A stretch of 64,000 nucleotides of DNA from Sphingomonadales bacterium (lineage in GTDB: Bacteria; Pseudomonadota; Alphaproteobacteria; Sphingomonadales; Sphingomonadaceae): the NCBI GenBank assembly GCA_017302615.1, contig JAFLDB010000002.1, positions 1 to 64,000 on the forward strand, read 5' to 3'. Of the stretch, positions 1 through 9,876 are shown one piece after another. Each line of letters begins with the position of its first letter. Positions within the stretch are counted from its first letter, which is position 1. Position numbers and translations under genes: made by a program. The notes beneath the pieces are model-generated. The model saw only the letters and a program-made list of their open reading frames with translations. It made no database searches and was not told the DNA's origin.

Positions 1-126
1 CTGTTCAACAAGCTCAAGAACTGGCGCAGGGTGGCGACCCGCTACGACAAAACCAAGGAATCCTACCTCGGCTTCGTCGCACTCGCATCAGTCAAACTCT
101 GGATACCCTTTGTCCACGAAACCTAA
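1..126 (+). mobile_element. IS5-family transposase, C-terminal fragment
   Basis: The frame is open from base 1 to a TAA at 124-126 and gives 41 residues. It includes NWRRVATRYDKTKESYLGF, which resembles the conserved C-terminal end of IS5-family DDE transposases (xxRxATRYDKTxxxFLxFVxLAS). The rest of the element lies left of the window, so intactness cannot be judged. The right end probably falls within roughly 127-165, where the sequence tttccaacaccctgcc could be terminal-repeat material, but I cannot confirm this without the left end. It sits immediately downstream of the lasso-type B2 gene on the opposite strand. Confidence 0.8.
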
Positions 127-165
127 TAACTACACGGTTTCCAACACCCTGCCAAGCCTGTTGGT

Positions 166-588
166 TCAAGAATAGGTAACCACGGGGTGAAACGGAAAAT
201 CGAGCGCGCCGATCACGATTTCTCCTTTGGATTCAACCCATGCATGGAGGTCTTCGACCGCACCCCGACGGCGCGGATCGAGCACGGCGATAACCATCCG
301 GCTGGGAATCCTGTTGCGGCGCAGCATGGTATGGAGGGCAATCGCCCGAGGCAGGCATTTGGTTTCGAAGGGCAACCGCGCCGCCCCCCGCAGCACCGCG
401 CGGGACAGCCGCCAGGCGCCCGGATCGGCCAGCCCTTCATCCGGGCGGTGCGGCGCCGGCCGGCCCAGCCAGCGCCCCCACCAGCGCAGCGGGACAAGCC
501 GAACCAGCAGCCGGGCCAGCGTCAGACGGACCATCGCCTCGCCCACCAGCAGCCGCCAGCGCCAGTCCGGTGGCGCGGCTTCAGCCAT
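166..588 (-). CDS. Lasso peptide biosynthesis B2 protein (transglutaminase-like leader peptidase)
   Basis: This 140-residue protein has the B2 / Transglut_core3 pattern: a basic, hydrophobic N-terminus (residues 1-45), then KCLPRAIAL with the candidate catalytic Cys78, then DLHAWVE with His115. In lasso systems B2 cleaves the leader peptide after the B1 domain (a PqqD-like fold) has bound it. Its start overlaps the end of the PqqD-like gene by 8 bases, so the two are likely translated together. The length is normal for the family and the ending (FHPVVTYS) looks natural, although the IS5 fragment begins within about 40 bases of its stop. The family call is strong. The actual substrate is unknown because no precursor or cyclase gene is visible here. 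Confidence 0.85.
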   Translation of the reverse strand: MAEAAPPDWRWRLLVGEAMVRLTLARLLVRLVPLRWWGRWLGRPAPHRPDEGLADPGAWRLSRAVLRGAARLPFETKCLPRAIALHTMLRRNRIPSRMVIAVLDPRRRGAVEDLHAWVESKGEIVIGALDFPFHPVVTYS

Positions 589-850
589 GGCGGATCAGAC
601 CGGCGGCGGTCAGATCGGAGACGAAGGCTTCAACCTCGCCCGCGATTTCCGCTGCTGCCACGCCATAGTCGGCCGCCAGCGCCGCCACGATCGCCTCGAG
701 ATCGCGGTTGCCATCGATCAGCAGCCAGATCGCCCGCCCGGTTCCGGTCAGCGAATAGAAATTGCCGCTCGCCAGGCTCATTACCACGATCTCTTCATCG
801 ATCGCGGTTTCGCTCAGGTTGTCGGCGGCCTTGGCCAGCACTGCGGTCAT
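581..850 (-). CDS. PqqD-family RiPP recognition element (lasso B1-like)
   Basis: An 89-residue PqqD-like protein. The middle segment, VVMSLASGNFYSLTGTGRAIWLLIDG, split as VVMSLASGNFYSLT then GTGRAIWLLI, matches the family pattern in which a beta-hairpin binding a leader peptide is followed by a helical bundle. In lasso and other RiPP clusters this domain delivers the precursor to the protease. The ATG at 850 overlaps the stop of the upstream kinase gene by 4 bases (ATGA), and its 3' end overlaps the B2 gene by 8 bases. All three genes are therefore one tight leftward operon. Confidence 0.85.
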   Translation of the reverse strand: MTAVLAKAADNLSETAIDEEIVVMSLASGNFYSLTGTGRAIWLLIDGNRDLEAIVAALAADYGVAAAEIAGEVEAFVSDLTAAGLIRHG

Positions 851-1722
851 TGCGGAAACTCCTGTTGATCGTGTCTGATATGGGTGGCGGCCAGTTCCAC
901 CGAAGCGGCAAAGCCCGCGGCCGAGCGCGGCCGGATCAGCCGCGCCATTCGGACCTGCCGAGCGATCCGCGTCCGCAACGCGAACAGCCCGGCCCGGCCC
1001 AGCCCCTGCGCCGCCAGATACATCGCCTGCCCGTGATGGTCATCCTCCAGCCGGGCGATCCGCTCCCCGCCGCCGATCGGCTCCCAGCGCGGCTCCGGAC
1101 CCTCCTCCAGAAACACCAGCATGGCCAGCGGCAAGGGCTGATCGACCACTCCTCCCAGCGGCCGGGCATAGTGCTTGCCGGTATCCGCCCCCACTTCGCC
1201 CGTAGCCTCGGCTCCGGTCATGGTCAGGGCATCATCCAGCAGTTTCAGCCGCTTGCGCCCGGGCAGAGCCATCAGCGGATCGGGCCCTAGCGGATCGACC
1301 AGCAGGGTATCATCGCAGAACAGCGGCAAGCCCGCCTGCCCCAACCCGGCCACCATGGTCGATTTGCCGGCCCCGGCCGCACCGGTGAAGGCATAGACCC
1401 GCCCGCCATGCGCCACGGCCGAGGCATGCAGCGGCATCAGTCCGTTCAGCGCCGCGATGCCGCAGTGAACGCTGCCACCCAGCCACAACGCCTCCTCGCC
1501 CGGATCGGGATCGGCCGGTCGCTCCACCGTCACCCCGTCGCCGCGCTGGTACAGGAATCCGAACCCGCTTGTGCAGCGCAGCAGCATGGCTCCGTCGTGC
1601 ATCACCCAGCGTTCAGGGCCGCACTCCCTCCCGCCCAGTTCATGGGGCACTGGCCCGTAACGGACACAGGATTCCCGGTCCAGCAGGGCCATTGCCTGTT
1701 CGGGGGTGCGCGGTGGGGACAT
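847..1722 (-). CDS. HprK-like serine kinase of lasso/RiPP type
   Basis: A 291-residue protein with an HPr-kinase C-terminal fold. The P-loop GAAGAGKST is at about residues 114-122, and FCDDTLLVD (about 135-143) is the acidic metal-binding strand typical of HprK. The upstream HASAVAHGG segment is also typical of HprK-like enzymes in RiPP clusters. In paeninodin-type lasso clusters such kinases phosphorylate the precursor C-terminus. Whether that applies here is inference. It is the first gene of a three-gene operon with the PqqD-like and B2 genes and diverges from rpe. The ATG at 1722 is also touched by an in-frame TGA of an upstream frame, which has no convincing start of its own. Confidence 0.75.
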   Translation of the reverse strand: MSPPRTPEQAMALLDRESCVRYGPVPHELGGRECGPERWVMHDGAMLLRCTSGFGFLYQRGDGVTVERPADPDPGEEALWLGGSVHCGIAALNGLMPLHASAVAHGGRVYAFTGAAGAGKSTMVAGLGQAGLPLFCDDTLLVDPLGPDPLMALPGRKRLKLLDDALTMTGAEATGEVGADTGKHYARPLGGVVDQPLPLAMLVFLEEGPEPRWEPIGGGERIARLEDDHHGQAMYLAAQGLGRAGLFALRTRIARQVRMARLIRPRSAAGFAASVELAATHIRHDQQEFPQ

Positions 1723-1883
1723 CAGCCTTGCGCTCTGCCCGCTTCGCGCCTGCCGGTCAATTGCGGCAGAGCGCCGCCCGGCTGCGGCAGTACGTCAAGA
1801 TACTGTGTGGAAAAGCCCGGAAAGCCTGCTTGTCCCCCCCAGATGCGGTGGCTAAGCGCCAGACAGGGAGCCACAAACCGCCA
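1723..1883. other. Divergent intergenic region between the HprK-like gene and rpe
   Basis: This 161-base gap must hold the 5' ends of both divergent transcripts. I looked on the minus strand for a small lasso precursor gene. The only frame that reaches the kinase start (ending TGATG) has no ATG, GTG or sensible ribosome site. A GATACT hexamer at 1799-1804 could be a -10 element for rpe, but no good -35 element lies at the correct distance. Confidence 0.4.
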
Positions 1884-2546
1884 ATGTCCGCACCGCTGAT
1901 CTCGCCCTCGATCCTCTCCGCCGATTTTGCCCGGCTGGGCGAGGAAGTGCGGGCGATCGACGCCGCGGGAGCAGACTGGATCCATGTCGACGTGATGGAC
2001 GGCCACTTCGTGCCCAACATCACGATCGGGCCGATGGTGGTAAAGGCCTTGCGCCCGCACAGCGCCAAGCCGTTCGACGTCCACCTGATGATTTCCCCGG
2101 TCGATGCCTACCTGCAGGCCTTTGCCGAGGCCGGGGCAGACATCATCACCGTCCACCCCGAAGCCGGCCCGCACGTCCACCGCACGGTCCAGGCGATCAA
2201 GGGGCTGGGCAAGCAGGCCGGGATTTCGCTCAATCCCGCCACACCGGCCAAGATGCTGGATTACCTGATCGACGATATCGACCTGGTGCTGGTGATGAGC
2301 GTCAATCCCGGCTTTGGCGGGCAGAGTTTCATCTCCAGCCAGCTGCGCAAGATCGAGGCGGTCCGCAAGATGATCGACAAGACCGGGCGGGCGATCCACC
2401 TGGAAGTCGACGGCGGGGTCGATGCGGTCACCGCGCGGCAATGCGTCGATGCCGGGGCCGATGTGCTGGTGGCAGGATCGGCCACCTTCAAGGGCGGGCC
2501 GGACCGCTACGCCGCCAACATCGCCGCGCTGAAGGGGATCGGATGA
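1884..2546 (+). CDS. rpe: Ribulose-phosphate 3-epimerase
   Basis: A 220-residue TIM-barrel enzyme that interconverts ribulose-5-phosphate and xylulose-5-phosphate in the pentose phosphate pathway. Family motifs are clear: [13 protein letters not shown] at the N-terminus, [14 protein letters not shown] (metal and catalytic residues on strand 2), [17 protein letters not shown] (phosphate-gripping loop) and LEVDGGV near the C-terminus with the catalytic Asp. Length matches the family. The ATG at 1884 is chosen because [11 protein letters not shown] is the normal N-terminus; longer upstream frames read through the intergenic region. It is followed after 3 bases by the heparinase-like gene. Confidence 0.95.
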   Translation: MSAPLISPSILSADFARLGEEVRAIDAAGADWIHVDVMDGHFVPNITIGPMVVKALRPHSAKPFDVHLMISPVDAYLQAFAEAGADIITVHPEAGPHVHRTVQAIKGLGKQAGISLNPATPAKMLDYLIDDIDLVLVMSVNPGFGGQSFISSQLRKIEAVRKMIDKTGRAIHLEVDGGVDAVTARQCVDAGADVLVAGSATFKGGPDRYAANIAALKGIG

Positions 2547-2549
2547 GCC

Positions 2550-4430
2550 ATGAGCGAAGCCGGCCTCTCCACCCGCAGTCCGGCCCACGATGCGGCCGCG
2601 GGGCAGGGTCCGGCCATTCCCATGGCTCCGGCGGGACCGGGCGATGAGGGCGGCCTGGTGACTGGCAGCGACGATCCGCGGACCATCCCCGGCGAAGTGG
2701 TCGAGCCCGGCCGGGCGCTGGCGCTGGCTGATTTTGCGCCACCCTCGATCGGTGCTGGCGAACGGCTGCTGCGACTGGCCTATCGCCTGGGGGTTCCGGG
2801 TTCGACCCTGGCCGCGCCCTTTCGCAAGCCGGCCAAACCGCGGCTGCTGGCAACGGTCAGCAACCCCTTGCCGGGCAGCAAGATGGCCGGCACCGCGCTC
2901 AGGGCCGGGCATTTCCTGGTTCATGGGGCCAAGTCCCCGATTGCCCAGATCGACTTTGCCGGTGCCGCCCGGCTGACCCCGCCACTGGAGCGGGTGGTCC
3001 ATTCCTTTGCCTGGCTGGCCGATCTGGAAGCCAGCGCCCCGCGCGAAACCGTGGCCCCGGTGGCCGAACGGATCATGGCCGCCTGGCTGGCAGCCAATCC
3101 GAAGCCGCCGTCGCGCCCCGGCAAGGGGCCGGCCTGGACTGTCGCCAATGCCGGCACGCGCGAACTGAACTGGCTGGTCCATGCCCCGCTGATCCTGTCG
3201 GGCGCGGACAAGGCCCACCGCGCCAGGGTGCTGGCCGCGCTGGGCGATACGGCCCGCTGGCTCGACAAGAATGTCGGCCGGGCCGAAGACCAGCTGGCCG
3301 AAGTGGCCGGCTGGTGCGGGATCGTGGCTGCCGGGCTGCTGCTGCCCGATGGCAAGCCGCGCCGCCTGTTTGGCGAGGCCGGGTTGATCCGGGCGCTGGG
3401 CGAAGTGGTGGGCGATGACGGCGGTGTCCTCTCGCGCAGCCCGCTCGGCCAGATCGAGGTGATCTCTTTGCTGGTGCGGCTGCGCGCCTGTTATCAGGCG
3501 GTCCGGCGCGATCCGCCACAAGCGCTGGAAACGATCATGGGCCTGCTGGTGCCGCCACTGCTGGCGCTGACCCACGGCGATGGCGCGCTGGGATCGTGGC
3601 AGGGGTCCTGGGCGGTCGACGCAGCAGACCTGGCCGCGCTGGTGGCCGCCACCGGGGTCCGCACCCGCCCGCTGCGCGATGTGCGCCAGTGGGGCTATCA
3701 GCGGGTCGTGGCGCAGAAGGGCGTGCTGCAGTTCGATGCCGCGCCGCCGCCGCTGGCCAAGCACGCGCGGACCGGCTGCGCATCGACCCTGGCGTTCGAA
3801 TTCAGCCACGCCGGACAGCGGATCGTGGTCAACTGCGGCGGTGCGGGCTGCGCCGGCGGGTTGATGCCGGTGCGGCTGGAGCAGGGCCTGCGGGCCACGG
3901 CGGCCCATTCCACGCTGGTGCTGGACGATGCCAATTCCACCGCGATCCTGATCAATGGCAAGATCGGCAGCGGGGTGGGCGAGGTCGAGATCGACCGCCG
4001 CACCCTGGTGGGTGACAAGCTGGCCGGCGCGACCCGGCTTGAGGCCAGCCACAACGGCTATGCCAGCCGTTACGGCCTGGTCCACCGCCGGATCCTGATC
4101 CTGCGCGATGACGGGACCGAACTGCGCGGGGAAGACCTGCTGGTGCCATCGGGTGGCAAGGGCAAGAACGGCAAGGTCGGCTTCGCGATCCGATTCCACC
4201 TGGGGCCGGGGGTCGAAGTCGGGCTGAGCGAGGACGGGCAGGGCGCAGGCCTCGCGCTGGCCGATGGCTCCTACTGGCAATTCCGCGCCGGGGGCGGGCA
4301 AGTGACGATCGAGGAAAGCATCTGGGCCGACGGGCATGGACGGCCGCAGCCGATCCAGCAACTCGTCGTTTCCGGGCTGGTTTCACGCGGCGGCGGCAAT
4401 TTCGCCTGGCTGCTGAAGAAGATGGGGTAG
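2550..4430 (+). CDS. Heparinase II/III family protein
   Basis: A 626-residue protein. The N-terminal half (about residues 60-330) is alpha-helical and alginate-lyase-like, with WLADLEAS and NWLVHAPL segments. The C-terminal half (about 380-600) is the beta-rich heparinase II/III-like domain, containing the [12 protein letters not shown] segment typical of the family. The family includes uronic-acid-polysaccharide lyases, but in sphingomonads this copy sits between rpe and purH and its substrate is not established. No clear signal peptide is seen. The ATG at 2550 follows an AAGGGG ribosome site near the end of rpe; the first 60 residues are low complexity, so a start at an internal Met (around 2622) remains possible. 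Confidence 0.85.
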   Translation: MSEAGLSTRSPAHDAAAGQGPAIPMAPAGPGDEGGLVTGSDDPRTIPGEVVEPGRALALADFAPPSIGAGERLLRLAYRLGVPGSTLAAPFRKPAKPRLLATVSNPLPGSKMAGTALRAGHFLVHGAKSPIAQIDFAGAARLTPPLERVVHSFAWLADLEASAPRETVAPVAERIMAAWLAANPKPPSRPGKGPAWTVANAGTRELNWLVHAPLILSGADKAHRARVLAALGDTARWLDKNVGRAEDQLAEVAGWCGIVAAGLLLPDGKPRRLFGEAGLIRALGEVVGDDGGVLSRSPLGQIEVISLLVRLRACYQAVRRDPPQALETIMGLLVPPLLALTHGDGALGSWQGSWAVDAADLAALVAATGVRTRPLRDVRQWGYQRVVAQKGVLQFDAAPPPLAKHARTGCASTLAFEFSHAGQRIVVNCGGAGCAGGLMPVRLEQGLRATAAHSTLVLDDANSTAILINGKIGSGVGEVEIDRRTLVGDKLAGATRLEASHNGYASRYGLVHRRILILRDDGTELRGEDLLVPSGGKGKNGKVGFAIRFHLGPGVEVGLSEDGQGAGLALADGSYWQFRAGGGQVTIEESIWADGHGRPQPIQQLVVSGLVSRGGGNFAWLLKKMG

Positions 4431-4437
4431 AATTCAC

Positions 4438-6027
4438 GTGACCAACGTAACGATCCGCCGGGCGCTGCTTTCGGTGTCCGACAAGTCTGGCCTGGTGGAA
4501 CTGGGGCAGGCACTGGCGGCCCGGGGGGTAGAACTCGTCTCGACCGGCGGCACCGCCAAGGCGCTGCGCGATGCGGGCCTCCCGGTGAAGGACATTTCCG
4601 AGCTGACCGGCTTTCCGGAAATGATGGATGGACGGGTCAAGACCCTGCACCCCAAGGTCCATGGCGGCCTGCTGGCGGTGCGCGACAATCCCGAGCATGC
4701 GGCAGCCATGGAGAGTCACGCAATCGGCGCGATCGACCTTGTGGTGGTCAACCTCTATCCCTTCGAAGCGACCGTGGCCAAGGGCGCGGCGCGCGATGAA
4801 GTGATCGAGAACATCGACATCGGCGGACCTTCGATGGTCCGTTCGGCGGCCAAGAACCACGCCTATGTCACCATTGTCACCGATCCGGCCGACTATGCCG
4901 GACTGCTGGCCGAGCTTGAGGCCAACGACGGGGCAACCTCCTACGATTTCCGGCGCCTGCTGGCCGGTCGCGCCTATGCCGCGACGGCAGCCTATGACGC
5001 GATGATCAGCCAGTGGTTCGCCTTTGCCGACCAGCAGCAGCTCTTTCCGGAAATGCTGGCGATCACCGCCACCCGCAAGGAAGAGCTGCGCTATGGCGAG
5101 AACCCGCACCAGCGCGCCGCGCTCTATATCCCCAAGGGTCCGCATGGCGCGGGGATTGCCCAGGCACGACAGCTTCAGGGCAAGGAGCTGTCCTACAACA
5201 ATTACAACGATGCCGATGCCGCGCTGGAACTGTGCGCGGAGTTCAGGGGCCAGGACCCGGCGGTGGTGATCGTCAAGCACGCCAACCCCTGCGGCGTCGC
5301 GCAGGGCGCCAGCCTGCTCGACGCCTGGACCGGGGCGCTGCAATGCGATGACGTTTCGGCTTTCGGCGGGATCGTGGCGGTCAACGTGCCGCTGGACGGC
5401 CCGACGGCCGAGGCGATCTGCCAGATCTTTACCGAAGTGGTCGTCGCGCCCGATGCCGACGAGGCTGCGATTGCCGCCTTTGCCAGGAAAAAGAACCTGC
5501 GCCTGCTGCTGACCGGCACCCTGCCCGATCCGCGCCGGGGCGGCCTTGCGGTCAAGCCGATCACCGGCGGCCTCCTGGTGCAAAGCCGCGACAATGGCGC
5601 GATTACCGCCGCCGACCTCAAGGTGGTGACCAAGCGCGCGCCGACCGAGCAGGAGCTGAAGGACTGCCTGTTCGCCTGGACGGTGGCCCGCCACGTCAAG
5701 TCGAACGCCATCGTCTATGCCAAGGACGGGATTACCGCCGGGATCGGCGCAGGCCAGATGAACCGCCGCGATTCGTCGCGCATTGCCGCGATGAAGGCCG
5801 CCGAAGCCGCCGAGAAGTTCGGCTGGGCGCAGAGCCGGGCGGTCGGCAGCGCGGTAGCTTCCGATGCCTTCTTCCCCTTCGCCGACGGCCTGCTCGCCGC
5901 CGCCGAGGCCGGAGCGACGGCCGTGATCCAGCCGGGCGGATCGATCCGCGACGAGGAAGTGATTGCGGCGGCGGACGAGGCCGGGCTGGCCATGGTCTTC
6001 ACCGGGATGCGGCATTTCCGGCATTGA
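4438..6027 (+). CDS. purH: Bifunctional AICAR formyltransferase / IMP cyclohydrolase
   Basis: A 529-residue enzyme of the last two steps of IMP synthesis. The N-terminal MGS-like cyclohydrolase domain shows [17 protein letters not shown] and [10 protein letters not shown]. The C-terminal formyltransferase domain has the catalytic Lys-His in [12 protein letters not shown] (around residue 280), plus SAFGG and RYGENPHQ. It ends with [12 protein letters not shown] and FTGMRHFRH, the normal C-terminus. The start is GTG at 4438 ([19 protein letters not shown]), 7 bases after the heparinase-like stop, so the two are likely cotranscribed. Confidence 0.96.
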   Translation: MTNVTIRRALLSVSDKSGLVELGQALAARGVELVSTGGTAKALRDAGLPVKDISELTGFPEMMDGRVKTLHPKVHGGLLAVRDNPEHAAAMESHAIGAIDLVVVNLYPFEATVAKGAARDEVIENIDIGGPSMVRSAAKNHAYVTIVTDPADYAGLLAELEANDGATSYDFRRLLAGRAYAATAAYDAMISQWFAFADQQQLFPEMLAITATRKEELRYGENPHQRAALYIPKGPHGAGIAQARQLQGKELSYNNYNDADAALELCAEFRGQDPAVVIVKHANPCGVAQGASLLDAWTGALQCDDVSAFGGIVAVNVPLDGPTAEAICQIFTEVVVAPDADEAAIAAFARKKNLRLLLTGTLPDPRRGGLAVKPITGGLLVQSRDNGAITAADLKVVTKRAPTEQELKDCLFAWTVARHVKSNAIVYAKDGITAGIGAGQMNRRDSSRIAAMKAAEAAEKFGWAQSRAVGSAVASDAFFPFADGLLAAAEAGATAVIQPGGSIRDEEVIAAADEAGLAMVFTGMRHFRH

Positions 6028-6207
6028 TGCCAGGATGGCCAAGACCGGCCCGCTCCCCCGGTGCGGCGGACAAGTACCTTCAACTGGCCGCATCCTGTCA
6101 ACGCTTCACCGCTCTGACGGGAAGATGACCGCAATGTTCACTGGACGGTAAGGACGCTTTCTGCACGGGGGACGGCAAGCATTAACACCTACCAGAGTGA
6201 TTCCCCG

Positions 6208-6390
6208 ATGGGCCTGTTCAAAGCCGACCTTTACCGTTCCTTCGCCATCGGCTTTGTCGTCGGCACCGCCCTGCTCGCCGGGGCCATGGCCATCCGCTCT
6301 GATGAAGGACTGGCCGGCAAGGTCATCCCGGCGGCCACCGCGGCTCCGGCGCAGCTGGACCAGACGCTGGTCGATCCGGCCACGCGCTAG
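6208..6390 (+). CDS. Small single-pass membrane protein, unknown function
   Basis: This 60-residue frame starts at an ATG (MGLFKADLYRSF). It has one hydrophobic segment at about residues 12-29 (FAIGFVVGTALLAGAMAI), followed by a short Ala/Pro-rich tail that is probably periplasmic. I do not recognise a function. The codon usage is like its neighbours and it lies between purH and zur on the same strand, which supports a real small gene. The preceding 180 bases hold no other gene. Confidence 0.6.
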   Translation: MGLFKADLYRSFAIGFVVGTALLAGAMAIRSDEGLAGKVIPAATAAPAQLDQTLVDPATR

Positions 6391-6428
6391 GATTTGCTCC
6401 GCAGCGCCGGGGGGCTTATATCATCCCC

Positions 6429-6896
6429 ATGGCCAGCGCACATCACCACCATCATCACGAGCCGACCGGGCAGACCCTGGTCGAGGAGGCCGCCAAGGCG
6501 CTGGTCGATGCCGGCGAGCAGTGGACCGGCATGCGCGCCGAAGTGTTCGAAGCGCTGGCCGCCCAGCCGCGCCCGGCCTCGGCCTATGACATTGCCGAAA
6601 GCGTCTCTGCCGCACGCGGCAAGCGGGTGGCGGCCAATTCGGTCTACCGCATCCTCGACCTGTTCGTCGCGAGCAACCTCGCGCGCCGGATCGAAAGCGC
6701 CAACGCCTATATCGCCAACCCGCACCCTGGCTGCCGGCACGACTGCATCTTCCTGATCTGCGACAGCTGCGGCCGGGCCACGCACCTGGATGACGATGGG
6801 CTGACCGGCGCGCTGGTCGATGCCGCACGCAAGGCCGGCTTTGCCGACATCCGCCCGGTGGTGGAACTGCGCGGGGTCTGCGCGGACTGTTCCTGA
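6429..6896 (+). CDS. zur: Fur-family zinc regulator (Zur-like)
   Basis: A 155-residue Fur-family repressor. A winged helix occupies about residues 30-90 (RPASAYDIAESV, NSVYRILDLF). The C-terminal dimerisation half has HDCIFLICDSCG and ends VCADCS, which supplies the two CxxC pairs of the structural zinc site. The HDCIFLICDSCG pattern is closer to Zur than to Fur or Mur, so zinc-dependent repression of uptake genes is the likely role. It carries a natural run of six histidines at residues 5-10, which may bind metal. It is 38 bases downstream of the small membrane gene. No target site was identified nearby. Confidence 0.8.
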   Translation: MASAHHHHHHEPTGQTLVEEAAKALVDAGEQWTGMRAEVFEALAAQPRPASAYDIAESVSAARGKRVAANSVYRILDLFVASNLARRIESANAYIANPHPGCRHDCIFLICDSCGRATHLDDDGLTGALVDAARKAGFADIRPVVELRGVCADCS

Positions 6897-6930
6897 GCGG
6901 GGATGACAAGGGTGCCTTGAACGAGGCCCC

Positions 6931-7317
6931 TCACCCGACCTGCGTCAAACTCAGAATATTCCCGTCCGGATCGGCGAACCAGACGATGCTGGCCCCGCCA
7001 TCGGGGCTGGTCCAGACCCCGTCGGCATCCTGGCCGAAGCCCTCGTAGATCTTTGGCTCCACCCCCTTGGCCCGCAGCGCGGACAGTGTCGTCCGCAGAT
7101 CGGCCACGTGCCAGCCCAGCACCGTGTGCGGCGCGGCGCGGTGGCCGGGGACGTCGGTCAGACGAAGCGGCGTGCGGTTGCCAAGGTCGAAGGTGGCGGC
7201 ATGGCCATCCTCGCCCATCAGGCGCAGGCCCAGCACATCGCGGTAGAACGGCAGGCTGCGGGAACGGTCGGCGGTCAGGACGAAAACGACCGGCTGGGCG
7301 GCGGCAGGCAGGGACAT
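6931..7317 (-). CDS. VOC/glyoxalase superfamily protein
   Basis: A 128-residue protein of the vicinal-oxygen-chelate fold. It shows the two beta-alpha-beta-beta-beta modules: FVLTADRSRSLPFYRDVLGL at the start and IVWFADPDGNILSLTQVG at the end. The DPDGN(I/L) ending is typical of glyoxalase/bleomycin-resistance-like proteins. The exact reaction cannot be told from sequence. It is transcribed divergently from dxs, with 82 bases between the starts. Confidence 0.85.
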   Translation of the reverse strand: MSLPAAAQPVVFVLTADRSRSLPFYRDVLGLRLMGEDGHAATFDLGNRTPLRLTDVPGHRAAPHTVLGWHVADLRTTLSALRAKGVEPKIYEGFGQDADGVWTSPDGGASIVWFADPDGNILSLTQVG

Positions 7318-7399
7318 CGGCAGTCCTCCATCAATCCTTCACAATCCGTGCACCTTAGTGCCAATCGACACAATTGAAACCAAAGTGTAAGGCGGCGCC

Positions 7400-9322
7400 A
7401 TGAGTTCCAATCCGGTCACCCCGCTGCTCGACACTGTCGATGTTCCCGCCGACCTTCGCAAGCTTGCCCCGGGCCAGCTCCGCCAGCTCGCGGACGAATT
7501 GCGCGCCGAGATGATCAGCGCCGTCGGCAGCACCGGCGGACACCTGGGTTCGGGCCTGGGCGTGGTCGAACTGACGGTCGCGATCCATTACGTGTTCAAC
7601 ACCCCGGACGACAAACTGGTGTGGGACGTCGGACACCAGGCCTATCCGCACAAGATCATCACCGGTCGGCGCGACCGCATCCGCACCCTGCGCCAGGGCG
7701 GCGGCCTCAGCGGCTTCACCAAGCGCAGCGAAAGCGAATACGATCCGTTCGGCGCGGCGCACAGTTCCACCTCGATCTCCGCCGCGCTGGGTTTTGCCAT
7801 TGCCAACAAGCTGGCCGGCAACCCGGGCAAGGGCATTGCCGTGATCGGTGACGGCGCGATGAGCGCCGGCATGGCCTATGAGGCGATGAACAACGCGGCC
7901 GAGGCGGGGAACCGGCTGGTCGTGATCCTCAATGACAATGACATGTCGATCGCCCCGCCGGTCGGCGGGCTTTCGGCCTATCTTGCCAAGATCGTTTCCT
8001 CGCGTCCGTTCCTGGAACTGCGCGAAGTGGCCAAGCGGATCTCTCGCAAGCTGCCCGAACCTCTGCACAAGGCAGCCAAGAAGACCGACGAATTCGCCCG
8101 CGGCATGGCGATGGGCGGCACCCTGTTCGAGGAACTGGGCTTCTACTACGTCGGCCCGATCGACGGGCATAACCTGGATCAGCTGATCCCGGTGCTGGAG
8201 AACGTCCGCGATGCCGCCGAAGGCCCCTGTCTGATCCATGTCGTGACGCAAAAGGGCAAGGGCTATGCCCCGGCCGAAGCCAGCGCCGACAAGTATCACG
8301 GCGTGCAGAAGTTCGACGTGATCACCGGCGAGCAGATCAAGCCCGCAGCCACGGCACCGGCCTATCAGAACGTCTTCGGCGAGACGCTGGCCAAACTGGC
8401 CGACAGCGACCCGAAAATCTGCGCGATCACCGCCGCCATGCCCAGCGGCACCGGGGTAGACAAGTTCGCCAAGGCCCACCCGGACCGTGCTTTCGACGTC
8501 GGCATTGCCGAACAGCACGGGGTGACCTTTGCCGCCGGGCTGGCAGCCCAGGGGATGCGCCCGTTCTGCGCGATCTATTCGACCTTCCTGCAGCGCGCCT
8601 ATGACCAGGTGGTGCACGATGTGGCGATCCAGAACCTGCCGGTCCGCTTCGCGATCGACCGGGCCGGGCTGGTCGGCGCGGACGGCGCGACCCATGCCGG
8701 ATCGTTCGACATCACTTACCTGGCCAGCCTGCCGAACATGGTCGTCATGGCCGCCGCGGACGAGGCCGAGCTGGTCCACATGACCTATACCGCCGCGCTC
8801 CATGACAGCGGCCCGATCGCCTTCCGCTATCCGCGCGGCAACGGTGTGGGGGTGGAGCTGCCCGAAGTTCCGCAGCAGCTGGAAATCGGCAAGGGCCGGA
8901 TCGTCCGCCACGGCACCAAGGTGGCGATCCTTTCGCTCGGCACGCGCCTGGCCGAAGCGCTCAAGGCGGCCGATCAGCTGGAGGCCAAGGGCCTGTCGAC
9001 CACGGTGGCCGACCTGCGCTTTGCCAAGCCGCTCGACACCGATCTGATCCGTCAGCTGATGACCACGCACGAAGTGGTGCTGACCGTGGAAGAAGGCAGC
9101 ATCGGCGGGCTTGGTGCCCATGTGCTGACCATGGCCAGCGATGAAGGGCTGACCGATGCCGGGTTGAAGATTCGCACCCTGCGCCTGCCGGACCTGTTCC
9201 AGGACCATGACAGCCCGGACAAGCAGTACGATGCGGCCGGCCTCAACGCCCCGCACATCGTCGATGCCGTGCTGAAAGCGCTGCGCCACAACTCCGCAGG
9301 GGTTGAGGAAGCGCGGGCCTGA
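7400..9322 (+). CDS. dxs: 1-deoxy-D-xylulose-5-phosphate synthase
   Basis: A 640-residue, full-length DXS that condenses pyruvate and glyceraldehyde-3-phosphate for isoprenoid, carotenoid and thiamine synthesis. It needs thiamine diphosphate and Mg. Visible motifs are [27 protein letters not shown], the TPP site [16 protein letters not shown] with downstream NDNDMSI, and [15 protein letters not shown] in the second domain. The transketolase C-terminal domain ends near IVDAVLKAL. The ATG at 7400 gives [19 protein letters not shown], a normal N-terminus. The next gene starts 2 bases after its stop. Confidence 0.96.
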   Translation: MSSNPVTPLLDTVDVPADLRKLAPGQLRQLADELRAEMISAVGSTGGHLGSGLGVVELTVAIHYVFNTPDDKLVWDVGHQAYPHKIITGRRDRIRTLRQGGGLSGFTKRSESEYDPFGAAHSSTSISAALGFAIANKLAGNPGKGIAVIGDGAMSAGMAYEAMNNAAEAGNRLVVILNDNDMSIAPPVGGLSAYLAKIVSSRPFLELREVAKRISRKLPEPLHKAAKKTDEFARGMAMGGTLFEELGFYYVGPIDGHNLDQLIPVLENVRDAAEGPCLIHVVTQKGKGYAPAEASADKYHGVQKFDVITGEQIKPAATAPAYQNVFGETLAKLADSDPKICAITAAMPSGTGVDKFAKAHPDRAFDVGIAEQHGVTFAAGLAAQGMRPFCAIYSTFLQRAYDQVVHDVAIQNLPVRFAIDRAGLVGADGATHAGSFDITYLASLPNMVVMAAADEAELVHMTYTAALHDSGPIAFRYPRGNGVGVELPEVPQQLEIGKGRIVRHGTKVAILSLGTRLAEALKAADQLEAKGLSTTVADLRFAKPLDTDLIRQLMTTHEVVLTVEEGSIGGLGAHVLTMASDEGLTDAGLKIRTLRLPDLFQDHDSPDKQYDAAGLNAPHIVDAVLKALRHNSAGVEEARA

Positions 9323-9324
9323 CC

Positions 9325-9876
9325 GTGACCGAAGCGCCTGCCGCACCGTTCGAGGCGCGTTATTCGATCATCAAGATGCTGGGCTGGGCGCTGCTGGCCT
9401 CGCCAATGGCGGCTGGCGCGGTGTGGATCCTGTGGCGCTCGGCCGCGCTGGGCGATCCGGTCGGCATCGGGATCGGCGGCATCGGCACGGCCTTCTTTGG
9501 TGGAGCCGTGCTGGCTTTCCTGCGCTGTGCGGCCGACCGGCGGGTCCAGCTGCGGATCGACGGCTCCGGGCTTTACCTGCGGCCCCATTCCGCCAGGACG
9601 ATCCCGCTGCGCTCGATCAAGGGCGTGGCGCTGGCCACCGGGATGGTCCGGCTGCGGTTTTACAAGGCAGCGAAGTTCCCGATCGAGAGCAGGCTGCGCC
9701 GCTTCATCTATCGCATCAATGGCAGCGCCGCGTCCGATTTCTTCGGCGATGCCTGGATCTGGACAGCGCATTACAACTGCACCTGGCAGCAGATCATGGA
9801 CGCGATAAACGCCCATACCGTGCCGACCGAATTCCAGCGCCAACTGGCCGAGCGGATGAGGGCGGCGCAGGAATGA
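9325..9876 (+). CDS. Two-pass membrane protein, STM3941-like, unknown function
   Basis: A 183-residue protein starting at GTG, 2 bases after dxs. Two hydrophobic segments lie at about residues 19-37 and 45-65, followed by a soluble C-terminal part with a PH-like pattern (LRIDGSGLYLRP, IPLRSIKGV). This layout resembles the poorly characterised STM3941 family. No catalytic motif is seen. Its stop overlaps the following hydrolase gene (ATGA), so it is part of a dxs-led operon. Confidence 0.7.
   Translation: MTEAPAAPFEARYSIIKMLGWALLASPMAAGAVWILWRSAALGDPVGIGIGGIGTAFFGGAVLAFLRCAADRRVQLRIDGSGLYLRPHSARTIPLRSIKGVALATGMVRLRFYKAAKFPIESRLRRFIYRINGSAASDFFGDAWIWTAHYNCTWQQIMDAINAHTVPTEFQRQLAERMRAAQE

Noticed and set aside
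1723..1890. Possible small lasso precursor ending TGATG at the kinase start
   Set aside because: No ATG, GTG or ribosome site in that frame, and the peptide lacks a lasso core (Gly/Ser start with Asp/Glu at position 7-9).
1722..4361. An 879-codon open frame on the minus strand opposite rpe and the heparinase-like gene
   Set aside because: It overlaps proteins with clear family motifs on the plus strand and has the Gln/Arg/Pro-rich composition of a GC-rich antisense shadow.
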